The notes beneath the pieces were generated by a model that was not told the origin of the DNA, ran no database searches, and saw only the letters and a program-made list of their open reading frames with translations. From Symsagittifera roscoffensis (Eukaryota > Xenacoelomorpha > Acoela > Convolutidae), in contig NC_087062.1 in NCBI RefSeq assembly GCF_963678635.1, positions 90,307,845-90,371,844 on the forward strand: a stretch of 64,000 bases of DNA, written 5' to 3'. The position numbers were made by a program, and so were the translations under genes. This document shows positions 1-11,793 of this stretch, piece by piece; position 1 is the stretch's first letter, and each line of letters begins with the position of its first letter.

Positions 1-790
1 CGCTCAATGGCATCAACAACTCAGGACATACAACAGACATGTCTCTTTTGTCCATAACTGCAGATTTAATTTGATCTGGCACAGGGTAATGATGAAACCT
101 AACTGGAGTTCCAGCTTTGCTACTGTAAACTGGTTTTACTCCTGGCACGAAACTGCCTGTATTTCTTGACCTGTCCAGGGCATTTCCGTGACTTTTTCCA
201 CCGTGGCTTGTGGAGGCCATCAGGGACTTAGTGTCAAACATGAGCTCGTCCGGCGAAAAAACGGTGGAGCTCACTTTTCTGAGAGCCTGTCCATTTTCAA
301 AACAAAACTTGCAGAATGTTTCATTACGACCCACGTCTTCTGAATTCAACACAACTTTCACAAACAATGGTTTTTCTTTCCGAATAATACACGGAAACAA
401 ACAATCAATAACTAGTTTGTCATCAATAAACAAAGAATAAGGTGTTCCCAAAGAAGCCAACGACACACTCAATAGCTTCGCCGTTTCTCTTTTCTCAGTT
501 GAAACTGTAAAATATTGTATTTTTGTTGTGCCAACTGCTGCTTCCGAGAAAACCATAGATACTGGTTCAATTCTAATGCCCATATCTGTCAAAAGAGACT
601 CCGTAAGACTTAGTCGCGAACTCTGCAAAGACATATCTTCGGAATTTTGAGACTCATCGATCAGCTCGACAATTACTGCTCTCCAATTGCTCCTAGGATG
701 CATTTTGCTTTCGACACACGTCATTTTTACTTTGCTTCCTATAGTGATTTCACAGTTGGACTGATGCACAATCTCCTCTGGTATGAAAGC
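1..790 (-). CDS. MOV10L1/Armitage-like piRNA helicase, exon 2 (runs off the left edge)
   Basis: The minus strand is open without a stop from 790 to the window edge, about 263 codons. It follows a good splice acceptor (TTTTCACAG then GCT at 790). The start of the exon (AFIPEEIVHQ, then GSKVKMTCVESK) fits the second cold-shock/OB-like repeat of MOV10L1. Near the left edge, HHYPVPDQIKSAV followed by LLMPL matches the conserved segment that in MOV10-family proteins lies just before the helicase core. The family are UPF1-like SF1 RNA helicases; MOV10L1/Armitage handles piRNA precursors in the germline. The helicase motifs themselves would lie to the left of the window. Phase 0 joins it to the exon at 7675-8274. 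Assignment is from recalled family patterns, not a database search. A MOV10-type paralogue is the main alternative, but the OB-like repeats favour MOV10L1. Confidence 0.72.
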
Positions 791-1078
791 CTGTGAAAAC
801 AACGAAGAAATGGTAAAAAAACAAGGATAGCCGGTTACTGTGCAAGTATCACAGAATGTTCCGATCATGGTATTCGGAAAAACTAGGTTTAAAAAATATT
901 TTTTTTCAAATTAGTGAAGTTTTTTTCTGCTCGGTGTGATAAAAGGATCTGACCTAAAAACAAAATTTAGGCATATTAGACAGTCATAGTAATGTAGGCA
1001 AATTGGACAACAATTTTTGTAGAAAAATTAGTAGAAAAACTTATTTTTTTTTCCAAAACTCCAGTTTACTTGCTTAAA

Positions 1079-1953
1079 ATAAGGTTAGCAAAAATGAGCA
1101 AACAAGAAATGTCCAAAAACACATTAAAACTAACGGGTCGGGTCCTGAAAGTTGTAATTTGAGTGGGTAATTATTGTGACCAATTAGCTTGCTGATTGTT
1201 CCGACCATTGAAAATGGAGAGGAACTTTGTATTCGGGTGTGTTTTAGTTTTATCTTTTTGTTTTTCACGCAAAATCAGCTACCACAAATAAGCATCAGAC
1301 AGGGTTGAGTGATAAATCATACTAAAGACCTTTCAGTCTTTTTAAAAATTTTAAAAATCAAGAAAAACCGGTTTGAAAATTTTAAATTTTGATCTAATTT
1401 CGAGCTAAAAAAAAAACCTTTTTTTTTCGTTTTTCTTGTCACTTTTTTATAAGTTCTTTTTTTTTCGTTTTTCTTGTCACTTTTTTATAAGTTCTTTTTT
1501 TTCGTTCAGATCTTTGTTAATCATTTCCGAATTAATCATTTTTTGTTGATTATGCCTAATTCACAAATGTTTTATTACGCGTTCTTTCATGATTCCACGC
1601 ACAAAAAACGGCACTAAATTGAGAACGGCACTAAAAAAATTAAATAATCCAAGAAGCTGTTAAGTCCTCCGAAGCAAACAAAACTAACATTTTGTCGCCC
1701 TTTAAACAACCAATTATGAGCCAAATGAGACGAACATGCTATATCGGCTGATTTGCTTCAATTTTGGTTGTTTTAAAAACGAACACTTTAGAGCGAGAAT
1801 ACCCCTATCAAATCAAAAAACTATTTTAGCCTATTATAAGCCGGTTATAGCCTATTTTAGCCAAATATAAGCCTGTTCGCTCGCTTTGTTCGCGCAAAGG
1901 TTTTCAAAAAAATATATATCAATCGACCCATTATAAGATAGTTGTGGTACAAG
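1079..1953. repeat. Intronic 1.58-kb tandem repeat, copy 1 (internally deleted)
   Basis: This copy starts at ATAAGGTTAGC and ends at the same word of the next copy, 875 bp later. It lacks about 0.7 kb present in copies 3 and 4 (the part matching roughly 4046-4757). The break lies near 1620-1640, where a short GGCACTAAA word is repeated. Confidence 0.85.
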
Positions 1954-3498
1954 ATAAGGTTAGCAAAAATGAGCAAACAAGAAATGTCCAAAAACACATT
2001 AAAACTAACGGGTCGGGTCCTGAAAGTTGTAATTTGAGTGGGTAATTATTGTGACCAATTAGCTTGCTGATTCTTCCGACCATAGAAAATGGAGAGGAAC
2101 TTTGTATTCGGGTGTGTTTTAGTTTTATCTTTTTGTTTTTCACGCAAAATCAGCTACCACAAATAAGCATCAGACAGGGTTGAGTGATAAATCATACTAA
2201 AGCCCTTTCAGTCTTTAAATTTAAAAATCAAGAAAAACCAGTTTGAAATTTTTAAATTTTGATCTAATTTCGAGCTAAAAAAACTCTGCAAATATTTTTT
2301 TTCGTTTTTCTTGTCACTTTTTTATAAGTTCTTTTTTTTTCGTTCAGATCTTTGTTAATCATTTCCGAATTAATCATTTTTTTGTCGATTATGCCTAATT
2401 CACAAATCTTTTATTACGCGTTCTTTCATCATTCCACGCACAAAAACGGCACTAAATTGAGAAAAACACTTTTTTGTAGCATTCTGTATGAATGTGATCG
2501 AAAATTCTGGGCTACTTACGCAGCAATTGGATATCCTTGTAAAAATTTGCAATCAAATAAATCAAGATTTTAATTTATTCGATAATGGCACGTGAAAAAA
2601 TTTAACATACAGGCTAAGCCTAACACTTGCGATACATCGCACTCAGCAGTTCAAGCTAGCCGATAGAAATAGAGACGAAACCACGGTGATATATTACAAT
2701 ATGTGGTAGATGCAATTGCATAGCTGGATCGCTTTTTGTCGTACTTCGCACATTATTTAAAATTAATTTCAAAAGCAAAAGTTTTTTTTGGCAAAATTGT
2801 AAAATTTGAGCTTTTGAATAGCATTTCTTTTGGCATGGTAATGAATTTACAAAAAATATCTTAGTACTAGAACAGTTGGCTGAAAATAAAATGACTATAT
2901 TATGCATATGAGTTCTCAAATTTAATACATGCACTACACTCAAAATTACCACCTATTGTAACATATCACCAAACCACTAAGACCAGTAAAGTATTTAGAA
3001 AAAATCTCGAAAAACTCCATCTTCAATTGAATGTCTTGAAGGACGATCAATTTCGAGAAAACAAGTGGAGAAACATAAAGTGCAGCGTTAACAAAGGACT
3101 AATAAAAAATTTATCAATTTACCTTATTCGGCTAAATTTTTAGAGCCATAAAAGTGTCTAGAAAATCTGTGAACCGAAAAAAAATTAAATAATACAAGAA
3201 GCTGTTAAGTCCTCCGAAGCAAACAAAACTAATATTTTGTCGCCCTTTAAACAACCAATTATGAGCCAAATGAGACGAACATGCTATATCGGCTGATTTG
3301 CTTCAATTTTGGTTGTTTTAAAAACGAACACTTTAGAGCGAGAATACCCCTATCAAATCAAAAAACTATTTTAGCCTATTATAAGCCGGTTATAGCCTAT
3401 TTTAGCCAAATATAAGCCTGTTCGCTCGCTTTGTTCGCGCAAAGGTTTTCAAAAAAATATATATCAATCGACCCATTATAAGATAGTTGTGGTACAAG
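1954..3498. repeat. Intronic 1.58-kb tandem repeat, copy 2
   Basis: Nearly identical to copies 3 and 4 but about 36 bp shorter. It has one rather than two copies of the local word CGTTTTTCTTGTCACTTTTT near 2300. Confidence 0.88.
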
Positions 3499-5079
3499 AT
3501 AAGGTTAGCAAAAATGAGCAAACAAGAAATGTCCAAAAACACATTAAAACTAACGGGTCGGGTCCTGAAAGTTGTAATTTGAGTGGGTAATTATTGTGAC
3601 CAATTAGCTTGCTGATTCTTCCGACCATTGAAAATGGAGAGGAACTTTGTATTCGGGTGTGTTTTAGTTTTATCTTTTTGTTTTTCACGCAAAATCAGCT
3701 ACCACAAATAAGCATCAGACAGGGTTGAGTGATAAATCATACTAAAGCCCTTTCAGTCTTTTTAAAAATTTTAAAAATCAAGAAAATCCGGTTTGAAAAT
3801 TTTAAATTTTGATCTAATTTCGAGCTAAAAAAAAACTTTTTTTTTCGTTTTTCTTGTCACTTTTTTATAAGTTCTTTTTTTTCCGTTTTTCTTGTCACTT
3901 TTTTATAAGTTCTTTTTTTTTCGTTCAGATCTTTGTTAATCATTTCCGAATTAATCATTTTTTGTCGATTATGCCTAATTCACAAATGTTTTATTACGCG
4001 TTCTTTCATCATTCCACGCACAAAAAACGGCACTAAATTGAGAAAAACACTTTTTTGTAGCATTTTGTATGAATGTGATCGAAAGTTCTGGGCTACTTAC
4101 GCAGCAATTGGATATCCTTGTAAAAATTTGCAATCAAATAAATCAAGATTTTAATTTATTCGATAATGGCACGTGAAAAAATTTAACATACAGGCTAAGC
4201 CTAACACTTGCGATACATCGCACTCAGCAGTTCAAGCTAGCCGATAGAAATAGAGACGAAACCACGGTGATATATTACAATAGGTGGTAGATGCAATTGC
4301 ATAGCTGGATCGCTTTTTGTCGTACTTCGCACATTATTTAAAATTAATTTCAAAAGCAAAAGTTTTTTTTGGCAAAATTGTAAAATTTGAGCTTTTGAAT
4401 AGCATTTCTTTTGGCATGGTAATGAATTTACAAAAAATATCTTAGTACTAGAACAGTTGGCTGAAAATAAAATGACTATATTATGCATATGAGTTCTCAA
4501 ATTTAATACATGCACTACACTCAAAATTACCACCTATTGTAACATATCACCAAACCACTAAGACCAGTAAAGTATTTAGAAAAAATCTCGAAAAACTCCA
4601 TCTTCAATTGAATGTCTTGAAGGACGATCAATTTCGAGAAAACAAGTGGAGAAACATAAAGTGCAGCGTTAACAAAGGACTAATAAAAAATTTATCAATT
4701 TACCTTATTCGGCTAAATTTTTAGAGCCATAAAAGTGTCTAGAAAATCTGTGAACCGAAAAAAAATTAAATAATACAAGAAGCTGTTAAGTCCTCCGAAG
4801 CAAACAAAACTAATATTTTGTCGCCCTTTAAACAACCAATTATGAGCCAAATGAGACGAACATGCTATATCGGCTGATTTGCTTCAATTTTGGTTGTTTT
4901 AAAAACGAACACTTTAGAGCGAGAATACCCCTATCAAATCAAAAAACTATTTTAGCCTATTATAAGCCGGTTATAGCCTATTTTAGCCAAATATAAGCCT
5001 GTTCGCTCGCTTTGTTCGCGCAAAGGTTTTCAAAAAAATATATATCAATCGACCCATTATAAGATAGTTGTGGTACAAG
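3499..5079. repeat. Intronic 1.58-kb tandem repeat, copy 3
   Basis: Full-length 1581-bp unit, almost base-for-base identical to copy 4. The near identity points to recent amplification or ongoing homogenisation. It contains the local duplication of CGTTTTTCTTGTCACTTTTT around 3845-3915. Confidence 0.9.
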
Positions 5080-6660
5080 ATAAGGTTAGCAAAAATGAGC
5101 AAACAAGAAATGTCCAAAAACACATTAAAACTAACGGGTCGGGTCCTGAAAGTTGTAATTTGAGTGGGTAATTATTGTGACCAATTAGCTTGCTGATTCT
5201 TCCGACCATTGAAAATGGAGAGGAACTTTGTATTCGGGTGTGTTTTAGTTTTATCTTTTTGTTTTTCACGCAAAATCAGCTACCACAAATAAGCATCAGA
5301 CAGGGTTGAGTGATAAATCATACTAAAGCCCTTTCAGTCTTTTTAAAAATTTTAAAAATCAAGAAAATCCGGTTTGAAAATTTTAAATTTTGATCTAATT
5401 TCGAGCTAAAAAAAAACTTTTTTTTTCGTTTTTCTTGTCACTTTTTTATAAGTTCTTTTTTTTCCGTTTTTCTTGTCACTTTTTTATAAGTTCTTTTTTT
5501 TTCGTTCAGATCTTTGTTAATCATTTCCGAATTAATCATTTTTTGTCGATTATGCCTAATTCACAAATGTTTTATTACGCGTTCTTTCATCATTCCACGC
5601 ACAAAAAACGGCACTAAATTGAGAAAAACACTTTTTTGTAGCATTTTGTATGAATGTGATCGAAAGTTCTGGGCTACTTACGCAGCAATTGGATATCCTT
5701 GTAAAAATTTGCAATCAAATAAATCAAGATTTTAATTTATTCGATAATGGCACGTGAAAAAATTTAACATACAGGCTAAGCCTAACACTTGCGATACATC
5801 GCACTCAGCAGTTCAAGCTAGCCGATAGAAATAGAGACGAAACCACGGTGATATATTACAATAGGTGGTAGATGCAATTGCATAGCTGGATCGCTTTTTG
5901 TCGTACTTCGCACATTATTTAAAATTAATTTCAAAAGCAAAAGTTTTTTTTGGCAAAATTGTAAAATTTGAGCTTTTGAATAGCATTTCTTTTGGCATGG
6001 TAATGAATTTACAAAAAATATCTTAGTACTAGAACAGTTGGCTGAAAATAAAATGACTATATTATGCATATGAGTTCTCAAATTTAATACATGCACTACA
6101 CTCAAAATTACCACCTATTGTAACATATCACCAAACCACTAAGACCAGTAAAGTATTTAGAAAAAATCTCGAAAAACTCCATCTTCAATTGAATGTCTTG
6201 AAGGACGATCAATTTCGAGAAAACAAGTGGAGAAACATAAAGTGCAGCGTTAACAAAGGACTAATAAAAAATTTATCAATTTACCTTATTCGGCTAAATT
6301 TTTAGAGCCATAAAAGTGTCTAGAAAATCTGTGAGCCGAAAAAAAATTAAATAATACAAGAAGCTGTTAAGTCCTCCGAAGCAAACAAAACTAATATTTT
6401 GTCGCCCTTTAAACAACCAATTATGAGCCAAATGAGACGAACATGCTATATCGGCTGATTTGCTTCAATTTTGGTTGTTTTAAAAACGAACACTTTAGAG
6501 CGAGAATACCCCTATCAAATCAAAAAACTATTTTAGCCTATTATAAGCCGGTTATAGCCTATTTTAGCCAAATATAAGCCTGTTCGCTCGCTTTGTTCGC
6601 GCAAAGGTTTTCAAAAAAATATATATCAATCGACCCATTACAAGATAGTTGTGGTACAAG
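5080..6660. repeat. Intronic 1.58-kb tandem repeat, copy 4
   Basis: Full-length 1581-bp unit. The array ends at GTGGTACAAG (6660), after which the sequence changes to TTTCGCGTGAAG, which is related in inverted orientation to part of the unit. Confidence 0.9.
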
Positions 6661-7674
6661 ATTTCGCGTGAAGAAAAATTTTAAAAAGTAAAACCACCTG
6701 AACTCAAAGCTCCTCCCTATTTTCAATGGTAGGAGCAAAAACTAAAACACGTACTACACGAAAAACATTTGTCCCCAATTTTTGGATTTCCTGATTGGTT
6801 CTCTTGAAAATTAATCTAATGTCTTACTTTTTAAAACAGAGGTGAAGCTGCACTTCGCAAAAATTAGCGAAACCCAGCTGAGGGCGCCCTTGGGATAATA
6901 AAGAAGTCTTGAAGAAACCTTGAACCGCAAAAGCGTGTGAAAAGCGTAAAAATACAGACGTGTGTTCGTATGCCGAGTAAAAGTCTATTGTTATTGATTC
7001 GACTGTTGAGAATTTTCGGGTGTTTTAATTGTCTTTTTTGTTGTTTTTTTCCACCAAATAAGGTAGAAAATAAAAAAAACGGTTTGAAAGTTTTGATTTT
7101 CTGTTTAATTTCGAGTGAGCGAACAGGCTTACAATAGTTTATTTTAATCGCTTAAAAGCTTCCAATTGCTTAATTTAAGCGGTAAAAACTTAGTTTTTTT
7201 CGACTAAAGTTAGTTTTTTTTGAGTATTTTGGCGCCTTTTTAAAAACAAAAACGGAATTTCCAATTTGCTTATTTTACTACGACTGTCGAATATGCTTAA
7301 GCTCTAGTTTTTCATTTAGAGTCTTTTATAACACCACGCAGAAAAAAAAAACGACTACAATTTGAAAAAAAAAACGTTTTTCAAGACTTTGATCGAAACT
7401 TTCTGTGCTACTTGCACAGTAACCAACTACCCTTATTGCTGGTTGTATTTTCATTTTTCCATGCAGCACACATTAGCAAATATTTAGACAACTCGACAGA
7501 GAAATAATGATGTTTCACGCTACGAGTAGTCTTGTTACATGTCGAGTACGATAAGCAATCAACAAAGCGAGCGTGCCCAAAGTTCAAATGCTACTAAAAA
7601 AACCTTGTCACGTCCCAAAGCGCAATCTGCTGTACCATTACCATAATAATTCATCTAATGTTTATTTGGCCAAC
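6661..7674. other. Intron sequence next to the array, with an inverted relative of the repeat
   Basis: At 6664-6740 the plus strand (GCGTGAAGAAAAATTTT, later CTATTTTCAATGGTAGGAG) resembles the minus strand of each repeat copy around 5180-5275 (GCGTGAAAAACAAAAAG, later CCATTTTCAATGGTCGGA). It is a diverged inverted copy. The remaining AT-rich sequence has no recognisable gene. Confidence 0.5.
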
Positions 7675-8274
7675 CTGATTTTTGGTCAAAAATCCTCGTC
7701 TTTGGGTTTCTGAAACAATCGACTCACATTCGATTAGACGCAAAGCCTCCAGGTATTCAACCTTCTGATTTTTCGTAAACTCATCTGACTTTCCACTAGA
7801 CGTCACCCTAACCCAGTCACCTGGCATCAAGCTGTGAGTTTGATCAACATTACGCGTTTCTACCAACTGTCCATTAGTTAATCTGATATTCTGCCCTCTG
7901 TCTTCGTAATGATCAATGCACGTTATAAACACAGTAGTACTCATAGTTACCTCCTCATCTTCCTTTACTACTCTCATCCTAACAAATTGGTAATTTTCGA
8001 AAAAGTCATCGCAGTACGCCGTGACAACAACCTTAGTTCCAACTTGGATATCCGTTGATCGCGAAGCACTGTTTCTGTCGAAATAGATGAAGTTTTCAAA
8101 TATTCCGAAGTCATCGGTCAAGTGGCTGATTTTACCCGTGAAGTCTCTCTGAGGCAAATCGGAAAAAGTCAGCCGAGAGCGTTCTATGTATCGCTCCTTG
8201 AAAAAATTGCGTCTTTCTTTTAATAGTTTTTCATTGTAGTATTTCTCGTATATACAATAGGCTGCAAAGAACAT
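7675..8274 (-). CDS. MOV10L1/Armitage-like piRNA helicase, first coding exon
   Basis: This exon encodes about 200 residues from an ATG at 8274. The start MFFAAYC is preceded directly by a splice-acceptor-like TTGTTTTTCAG, so a 5' UTR intron may lie upstream. Residues around DFTGKISHLTDDFGIFENF and IYFDRNSA, then VGTKVVVTAYCDDFFENYQF, match the first cold-shock/OB-like repeat of MOV10L1. A second repeat follows (TTVFITCIDHYEDRG to GDWVRVTSSGKSDE). The exon ends at CAG (7675) before GT at 7674-7673; reading through gives only seven more codons to a TGA. Joining to 790 keeps the frame and gives RRGFLTKNQ followed by AFIPEE, which fits the start of the next repeat. These repeats are known as the N-terminal part of MOV10L1; the helicase core is not in this exon. 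Confidence 0.72.
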
Positions 8275-8278
8275 TTTC

Positions 8279-8640
8279 CTGAAAAACAACCTTTATACAA
8301 ATAATGAGATTAAAAAAACAGTCCATAATAGACTAACTTTGTTTTTTTTAATATGCTGATAATTTCTTCAAACGACTTCAAACTTTCTTCTAAGACGTTG
8401 AACATAGTTAAATCTTCGAGTTTCAATTCAATGTTTCGTTATAACAGGTGTTCAACGGCCCGTGCGTTTTCATTTATGATAACATCAAAAAAAAACTTAC
8501 AATGACCAGCAGACTTTTTATTGTACTGGCAATTAACTTCAATGAATCAGAAAATAATTACTACTGCACGCTTATGAATTAAAAAATCACTCTTTTTCAA
8601 ACTATTATAATCTTTTATAGTTACTGATCACTCGGCCACA
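8279..8640. promoter_or_regulatory. Divergent intergenic region, likely bidirectional promoter
   Basis: About 360 AT-rich bases separate the ATG of the minus-strand MOV10L1-like gene (8274) from the ATG of the plus-strand coiled-coil gene (8641). Head-to-head spacing this short commonly means a shared promoter. The CAG at 8281-8279 on the minus strand may be a splice acceptor for a 5' UTR exon. No clear TATA box or other element was identified. Confidence 0.4.
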
Positions 8641-10098
8641 ATGAGCACTCCAAGCAGCTGCTCCTCGGCGCTAAAGATATCCCACAGCAGAGATAGCTCA
8701 GGCGAAGCTATAGTGAGTTTAGAAGGCCAACTGATGCAGCAGAAAGCCAAATATCACAAGTTCATCGAGTACTCAAAAAACGTACTTGCTGCTCTTCAAG
8801 CTCAACTGCAGAAAGATCGACAAGAAGTTGAAGGAGTTTTGGAAGCGCGAAATAAAGAAATCGATAAACTGAAGAAAGACAAGAATGTGATATTGAAGAA
8901 GTTGGCAGCAAAAAGTTACCAGAATGCACAGTTGAAACGCAAACTGATACGCTACCAAAGAGAAGAAGTTTTTTTTGAGAACAAGAAAAAAGAAATGCTT
9001 CGGAAGAAAACGACTTCAAGATCATCAAAGAAAAGAAAGCGAACTCCAGTTCTCGCGGTTCAAAAACTCAAAAAACTACGCTTCAAGTCGAAGACCAACG
9101 TCAGGCGACGCAAATTAAACGACGGACATCTTTTATCGCCAGAAATAGGCGATCTTGAAATCGACTATGCCAACCAAAAGGCTAACGAGTGGAAGATGAA
9201 AACTGCAGAACGACCCACCATTGTAACGAGCTTCAAGGGAGATAAACACCAAGCAACACTCTTTCCCGACAAAAATGATGTGAAATCAATAAGTTCAAGT
9301 AACGACGACAGCGAAACTTCACCCTCTGAGAAGGAAAACAGTATTATTAAACGAAAATTGGACAGATCACCTGACAGGAATTCATGCAGCAGACAATCAT
9401 CGATAACTTCTAGTAAAAATTCACAGAGTACGTCCAGTCGCCAGTCATCATCAAATTCGGTAAATGAAGCTGAAGAGCTCAAGTCTGATTGTTCAGATGC
9501 TGAGTCAAATAACGACGAAGTGTTTGATAACCTCAAAGCAGGTCACGAATCGAAACTTCGTTTGGACAATCTGATAGATACTGTGGAGCAATTACGACCA
9601 ATTGAAACGTCTTTTAAAAAGAACTCCCACACTATGTCTGAATCAGATACATCAACTGTCGTAATGCAAACAACTTCGGCAGAGTTGACTTCTAGGGTAG
9701 TAGAAGACAGGAATTCTAGTGAATTTTATTCGCATAGCTCGGAGGAAGACGATCAAGAAATCGAAACTGAATCTGATACTTATAACTCAGAGCCTGAAAA
9801 ACAAATTCAGTCACAAAAAGAAAGTCAGAGTACCGTTACATCTAGTTCATCGGATTTTGAAAACATAAGTCTCCACGGGAAAGAAGAAGTGACCATTGAG
9901 GTTCAACCTGCAGATGATGAGCTCGACAGTTCATTGCTTGCAATCAACACTTTCCAGAAAAACGATCACTTGTCAAGCAGCTTTTTCGCAGACTCAGACA
10001 ATGAGAAAAACGGAAACGAAAACGCCGATAAACAGATACAACGCAAAAGCACATTGAGACGGTCTTCAGCAATAAGAAAGAAAAGTACGAACAAATGA
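8641..10098 (+). CDS. Hypothetical nuclear-like coiled-coil, Ser/acidic-rich protein (485 aa)
   Basis: Single-exon open frame with ATG at 8641 and TGA at 10096-10098, followed 36 bases later by AATAAA. The product family is not recognised. Residues about 25-115 are rich in Lys, Glu, Gln and Leu with heptad-like spacing (for example LQKDRQEVEGVLEARNKEID), so a coiled coil is likely. Residues about 115-165 are very basic (RKKTTSRSSKKRKRTPVL), a probable nuclear localisation signal. The middle and C-terminal parts are Ser-, Asp- and Glu-rich and look disordered, ending in a basic tail (RRSSAIRKKSTNK). No signal peptide or membrane segment is evident. It is head to head with the piRNA helicase gene, so shared expression is possible. 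A chromatin or centrosome-type structural role would be a guess; no function is assigned. Confidence 0.7.
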   Translation: MSTPSSCSSALKISHSRDSSGEAIVSLEGQLMQQKAKYHKFIEYSKNVLAALQAQLQKDRQEVEGVLEARNKEIDKLKKDKNVILKKLAAKSYQNAQLKRKLIRYQREEVFFENKKKEMLRKKTTSRSSKKRKRTPVLAVQKLKKLRFKSKTNVRRRKLNDGHLLSPEIGDLEIDYANQKANEWKMKTAERPTIVTSFKGDKHQATLFPDKNDVKSISSSNDDSETSPSEKENSIIKRKLDRSPDRNSCSRQSSITSSKNSQSTSSRQSSSNSVNEAEELKSDCSDAESNNDEVFDNLKAGHESKLRLDNLIDTVEQLRPIETSFKKNSHTMSESDTSTVVMQTTSAELTSRVVEDRNSSEFYSHSSEEDDQEIETESDTYNSEPEKQIQSQKESQSTVTSSSSDFENISLHGKEEVTIEVQPADDELDSSLLAINTFQKNDHLSSSFFADSDNEKNGNENADKQIQRKSTLRRSSAIRKKSTNK

Positions 10099-10134
10099 AG
10101 ATGCTAGAAAGTTAACATCGTTTTCAAACTGATG

Positions 10135-10140
10135 AATAAA
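10135..10140 (+). terminator. Polyadenylation signal AATAAA
   Basis: AATAAA lies 36 bases after the TGA of the 485-codon gene, followed by a T-rich stretch (CTGTTTTCTTTTTG) suitable as a downstream element. Confidence 0.6.
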
Positions 10141-10502
10141 CTGTTTTCTTTTTGTAATTGGACTAACAATATTAGATATAAGTTGTAATAATGAACACTT
10201 AAATTGCCACAGGAAACTGGGTTAGATTGCCAAGAGGTTTGAGACTAGTACAGACGTTTTTCTGAGGCTTTTGGCTGGGCCTGTAAAAGGCAAAAGACAA
10301 TCTTGATCAGCAAACGTTTTAGTGACGAACCCTCCGCTCCGAGCGTATGCCCTATTTAGAGGCTTTTTCCTCCTGTTTTGAACTAGCTGGAAGGTTAAGT
10401 TCCCAAGACTAGTTGAATTGGCTTTTTATCTGGTTAAGACGGAAAATTACGGGGTCGGAGGGTTAAGAGAAGTCTTTACCGAACTTCTCCAAAGGCTCCG
10501 GG
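10141..10502. other. Intergenic, partly related to the 34.9-50 kb array
   Basis: No gene seen. GGGTTAGATTGCCAAGAGG near 10219 is a diverged form of a word found in the long array units (near 36441, 39522 and 46877). This suggests array-derived sequence reaches this far. Confidence 0.4.
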
Positions 10503-11566
10503 ACCAAAATCAACTAGAGGGCACCTAAAAATAAATAAATCTCCGAGCGAAATAATTTCACAGTAATAACAGTCATCAATGTATGTATTCAGCATAGTAA
10601 ACTTTAGAAAAAATTAGAATAATTGCGGCGGGCAGTTCTGTCTCGGGGCTTTTTATTGTTTGTTCGAAACGAATGTCATTTCATGTCTTTCTCTCCGCAC
10701 TTTTGTGGGCGGTATACAAAAAAACACACACAATCGAGATCTTGATCTCTTATTGAGTAAAAACCTTCAAAATAACAAACTTTGTTATGGCACCAGTTGC
10801 TATAGTAGTACGCAATTTAGGATAAATTTAAGTTTTTCCTGGCAATTTCTAAACTGTCATTGCCGAAAATGAGCACAATGAGGCAGGCAAATCAAATTCC
10901 TTGATTTTTTTTCGGAATTGGAATCGAGAAATCTGACTAGGAATTGGAATCGGAGATGCTTCAATTCCGAGAACAGGAATTGGAATTGACTACAAACTTT
11001 TATCAGCCCAGCTCTGAAATAAAAGATTTTCGGTCTATCCGACTCAGGCGGCTCTCAAATAAAAAAATTTCAAATCGTACAAGCAATTGCAGCAAAAAAT
11101 TCAATCTAGTGCAGTTCTCTTTAACAATATTCACCGGCTCTAACTTCACACTTACTAGCAGGTCTTGTAATTTCTCTTGCATGGTCGAAGACGAAAATAT
11201 TTCTCTAACATAAATCTTCACTTTCGATATGACAACCCATTATGCGCATCAACTCCTCCTCGTCTTCTTCACTTTCAGTTTCTTCCTCAGCAAGATCACA
11301 AGACGAAACAAATTTCTAAACAACCAAATTAATAACATGGGCAAGACACGGAAAAATGTGCCAACCCAATATAGCTGAGGCAGCCTGTACATCTGCGCCA
11401 CAACCTGTCGTGCATAGAGAATATTTATTAGTGAATGATACTACATATAAAAGTGAAATTTTGAGTTTGCGTAATTCAAGCTTCGTGTTAAATTGTTAGT
11501 GTCCAGGAACGACATGTGTTGCAACGGCATTTGATGAAAAAAGTGCATGGATTGTCGAGATTGAAG
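10503..11566. repeat. Partial unit of the 34.9-50 kb tandem array, left of the giant element
   Basis: From ACCAAAATCAACTAGAGG (10503) to GATTGTCGAGATTGAAG (11566) the sequence closely matches the part of the array units seen at 37454-38480 and 48906-49960. The 23-kb retrotransposon therefore sits inside or beside this repeat domain. Small open frames here (10660-10872, 10944-11213) recur in each unit and show no coding signal. Confidence 0.85.
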
Positions 11567-11793
11567 GTTGATTGAAGTTGCTGTTTAAGGAAATTGAAGA
11601 GTAGAGTCTTGGTTTATGAGACTGTAGTTGTAGAGTTGATGTCGACTTTTGCTAAAACACTATTGACGCTATGAATTGTTCTTTGGAAAAAGCTCCCAAG
11701 GGAACAAAATGTGCGGGCAAGAGGTACAGAAAAAACCATTCTCTGACTGGATCTGTTACCCCGTCTCGATTCACTAACAGTAACATAGTCATT

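Larger units (their letters stand above)
791..7674 (-). other. 6.9-kb intron of the MOV10L1-like gene
   Basis: The intron is bounded on the minus strand by CAG|GTTGGC (donor, 7674) and TTTTCACAG|GC (acceptor, 791). Both flanking exons are in phase 0. Most of it (1079-6660) is a tandem repeat array. The rest is AT-rich with poly-A and poly-T runs, and no other conserved gene is seen in it. The many 60-98 codon open frames inside recur once per repeat copy and have no coding character. Confidence 0.65.

Noticed and set aside
210-440. Plus-strand 76-codon frame at the left end
   Set aside because: It is antisense to the MOV10L1-like exon on the minus strand.
1074-6114. Recurring 60-98 codon frames in the intronic repeat copies
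   Set aside because: They repeat with the 1.58-kb unit, are low-complexity and AT-driven, and overlap on both strands.
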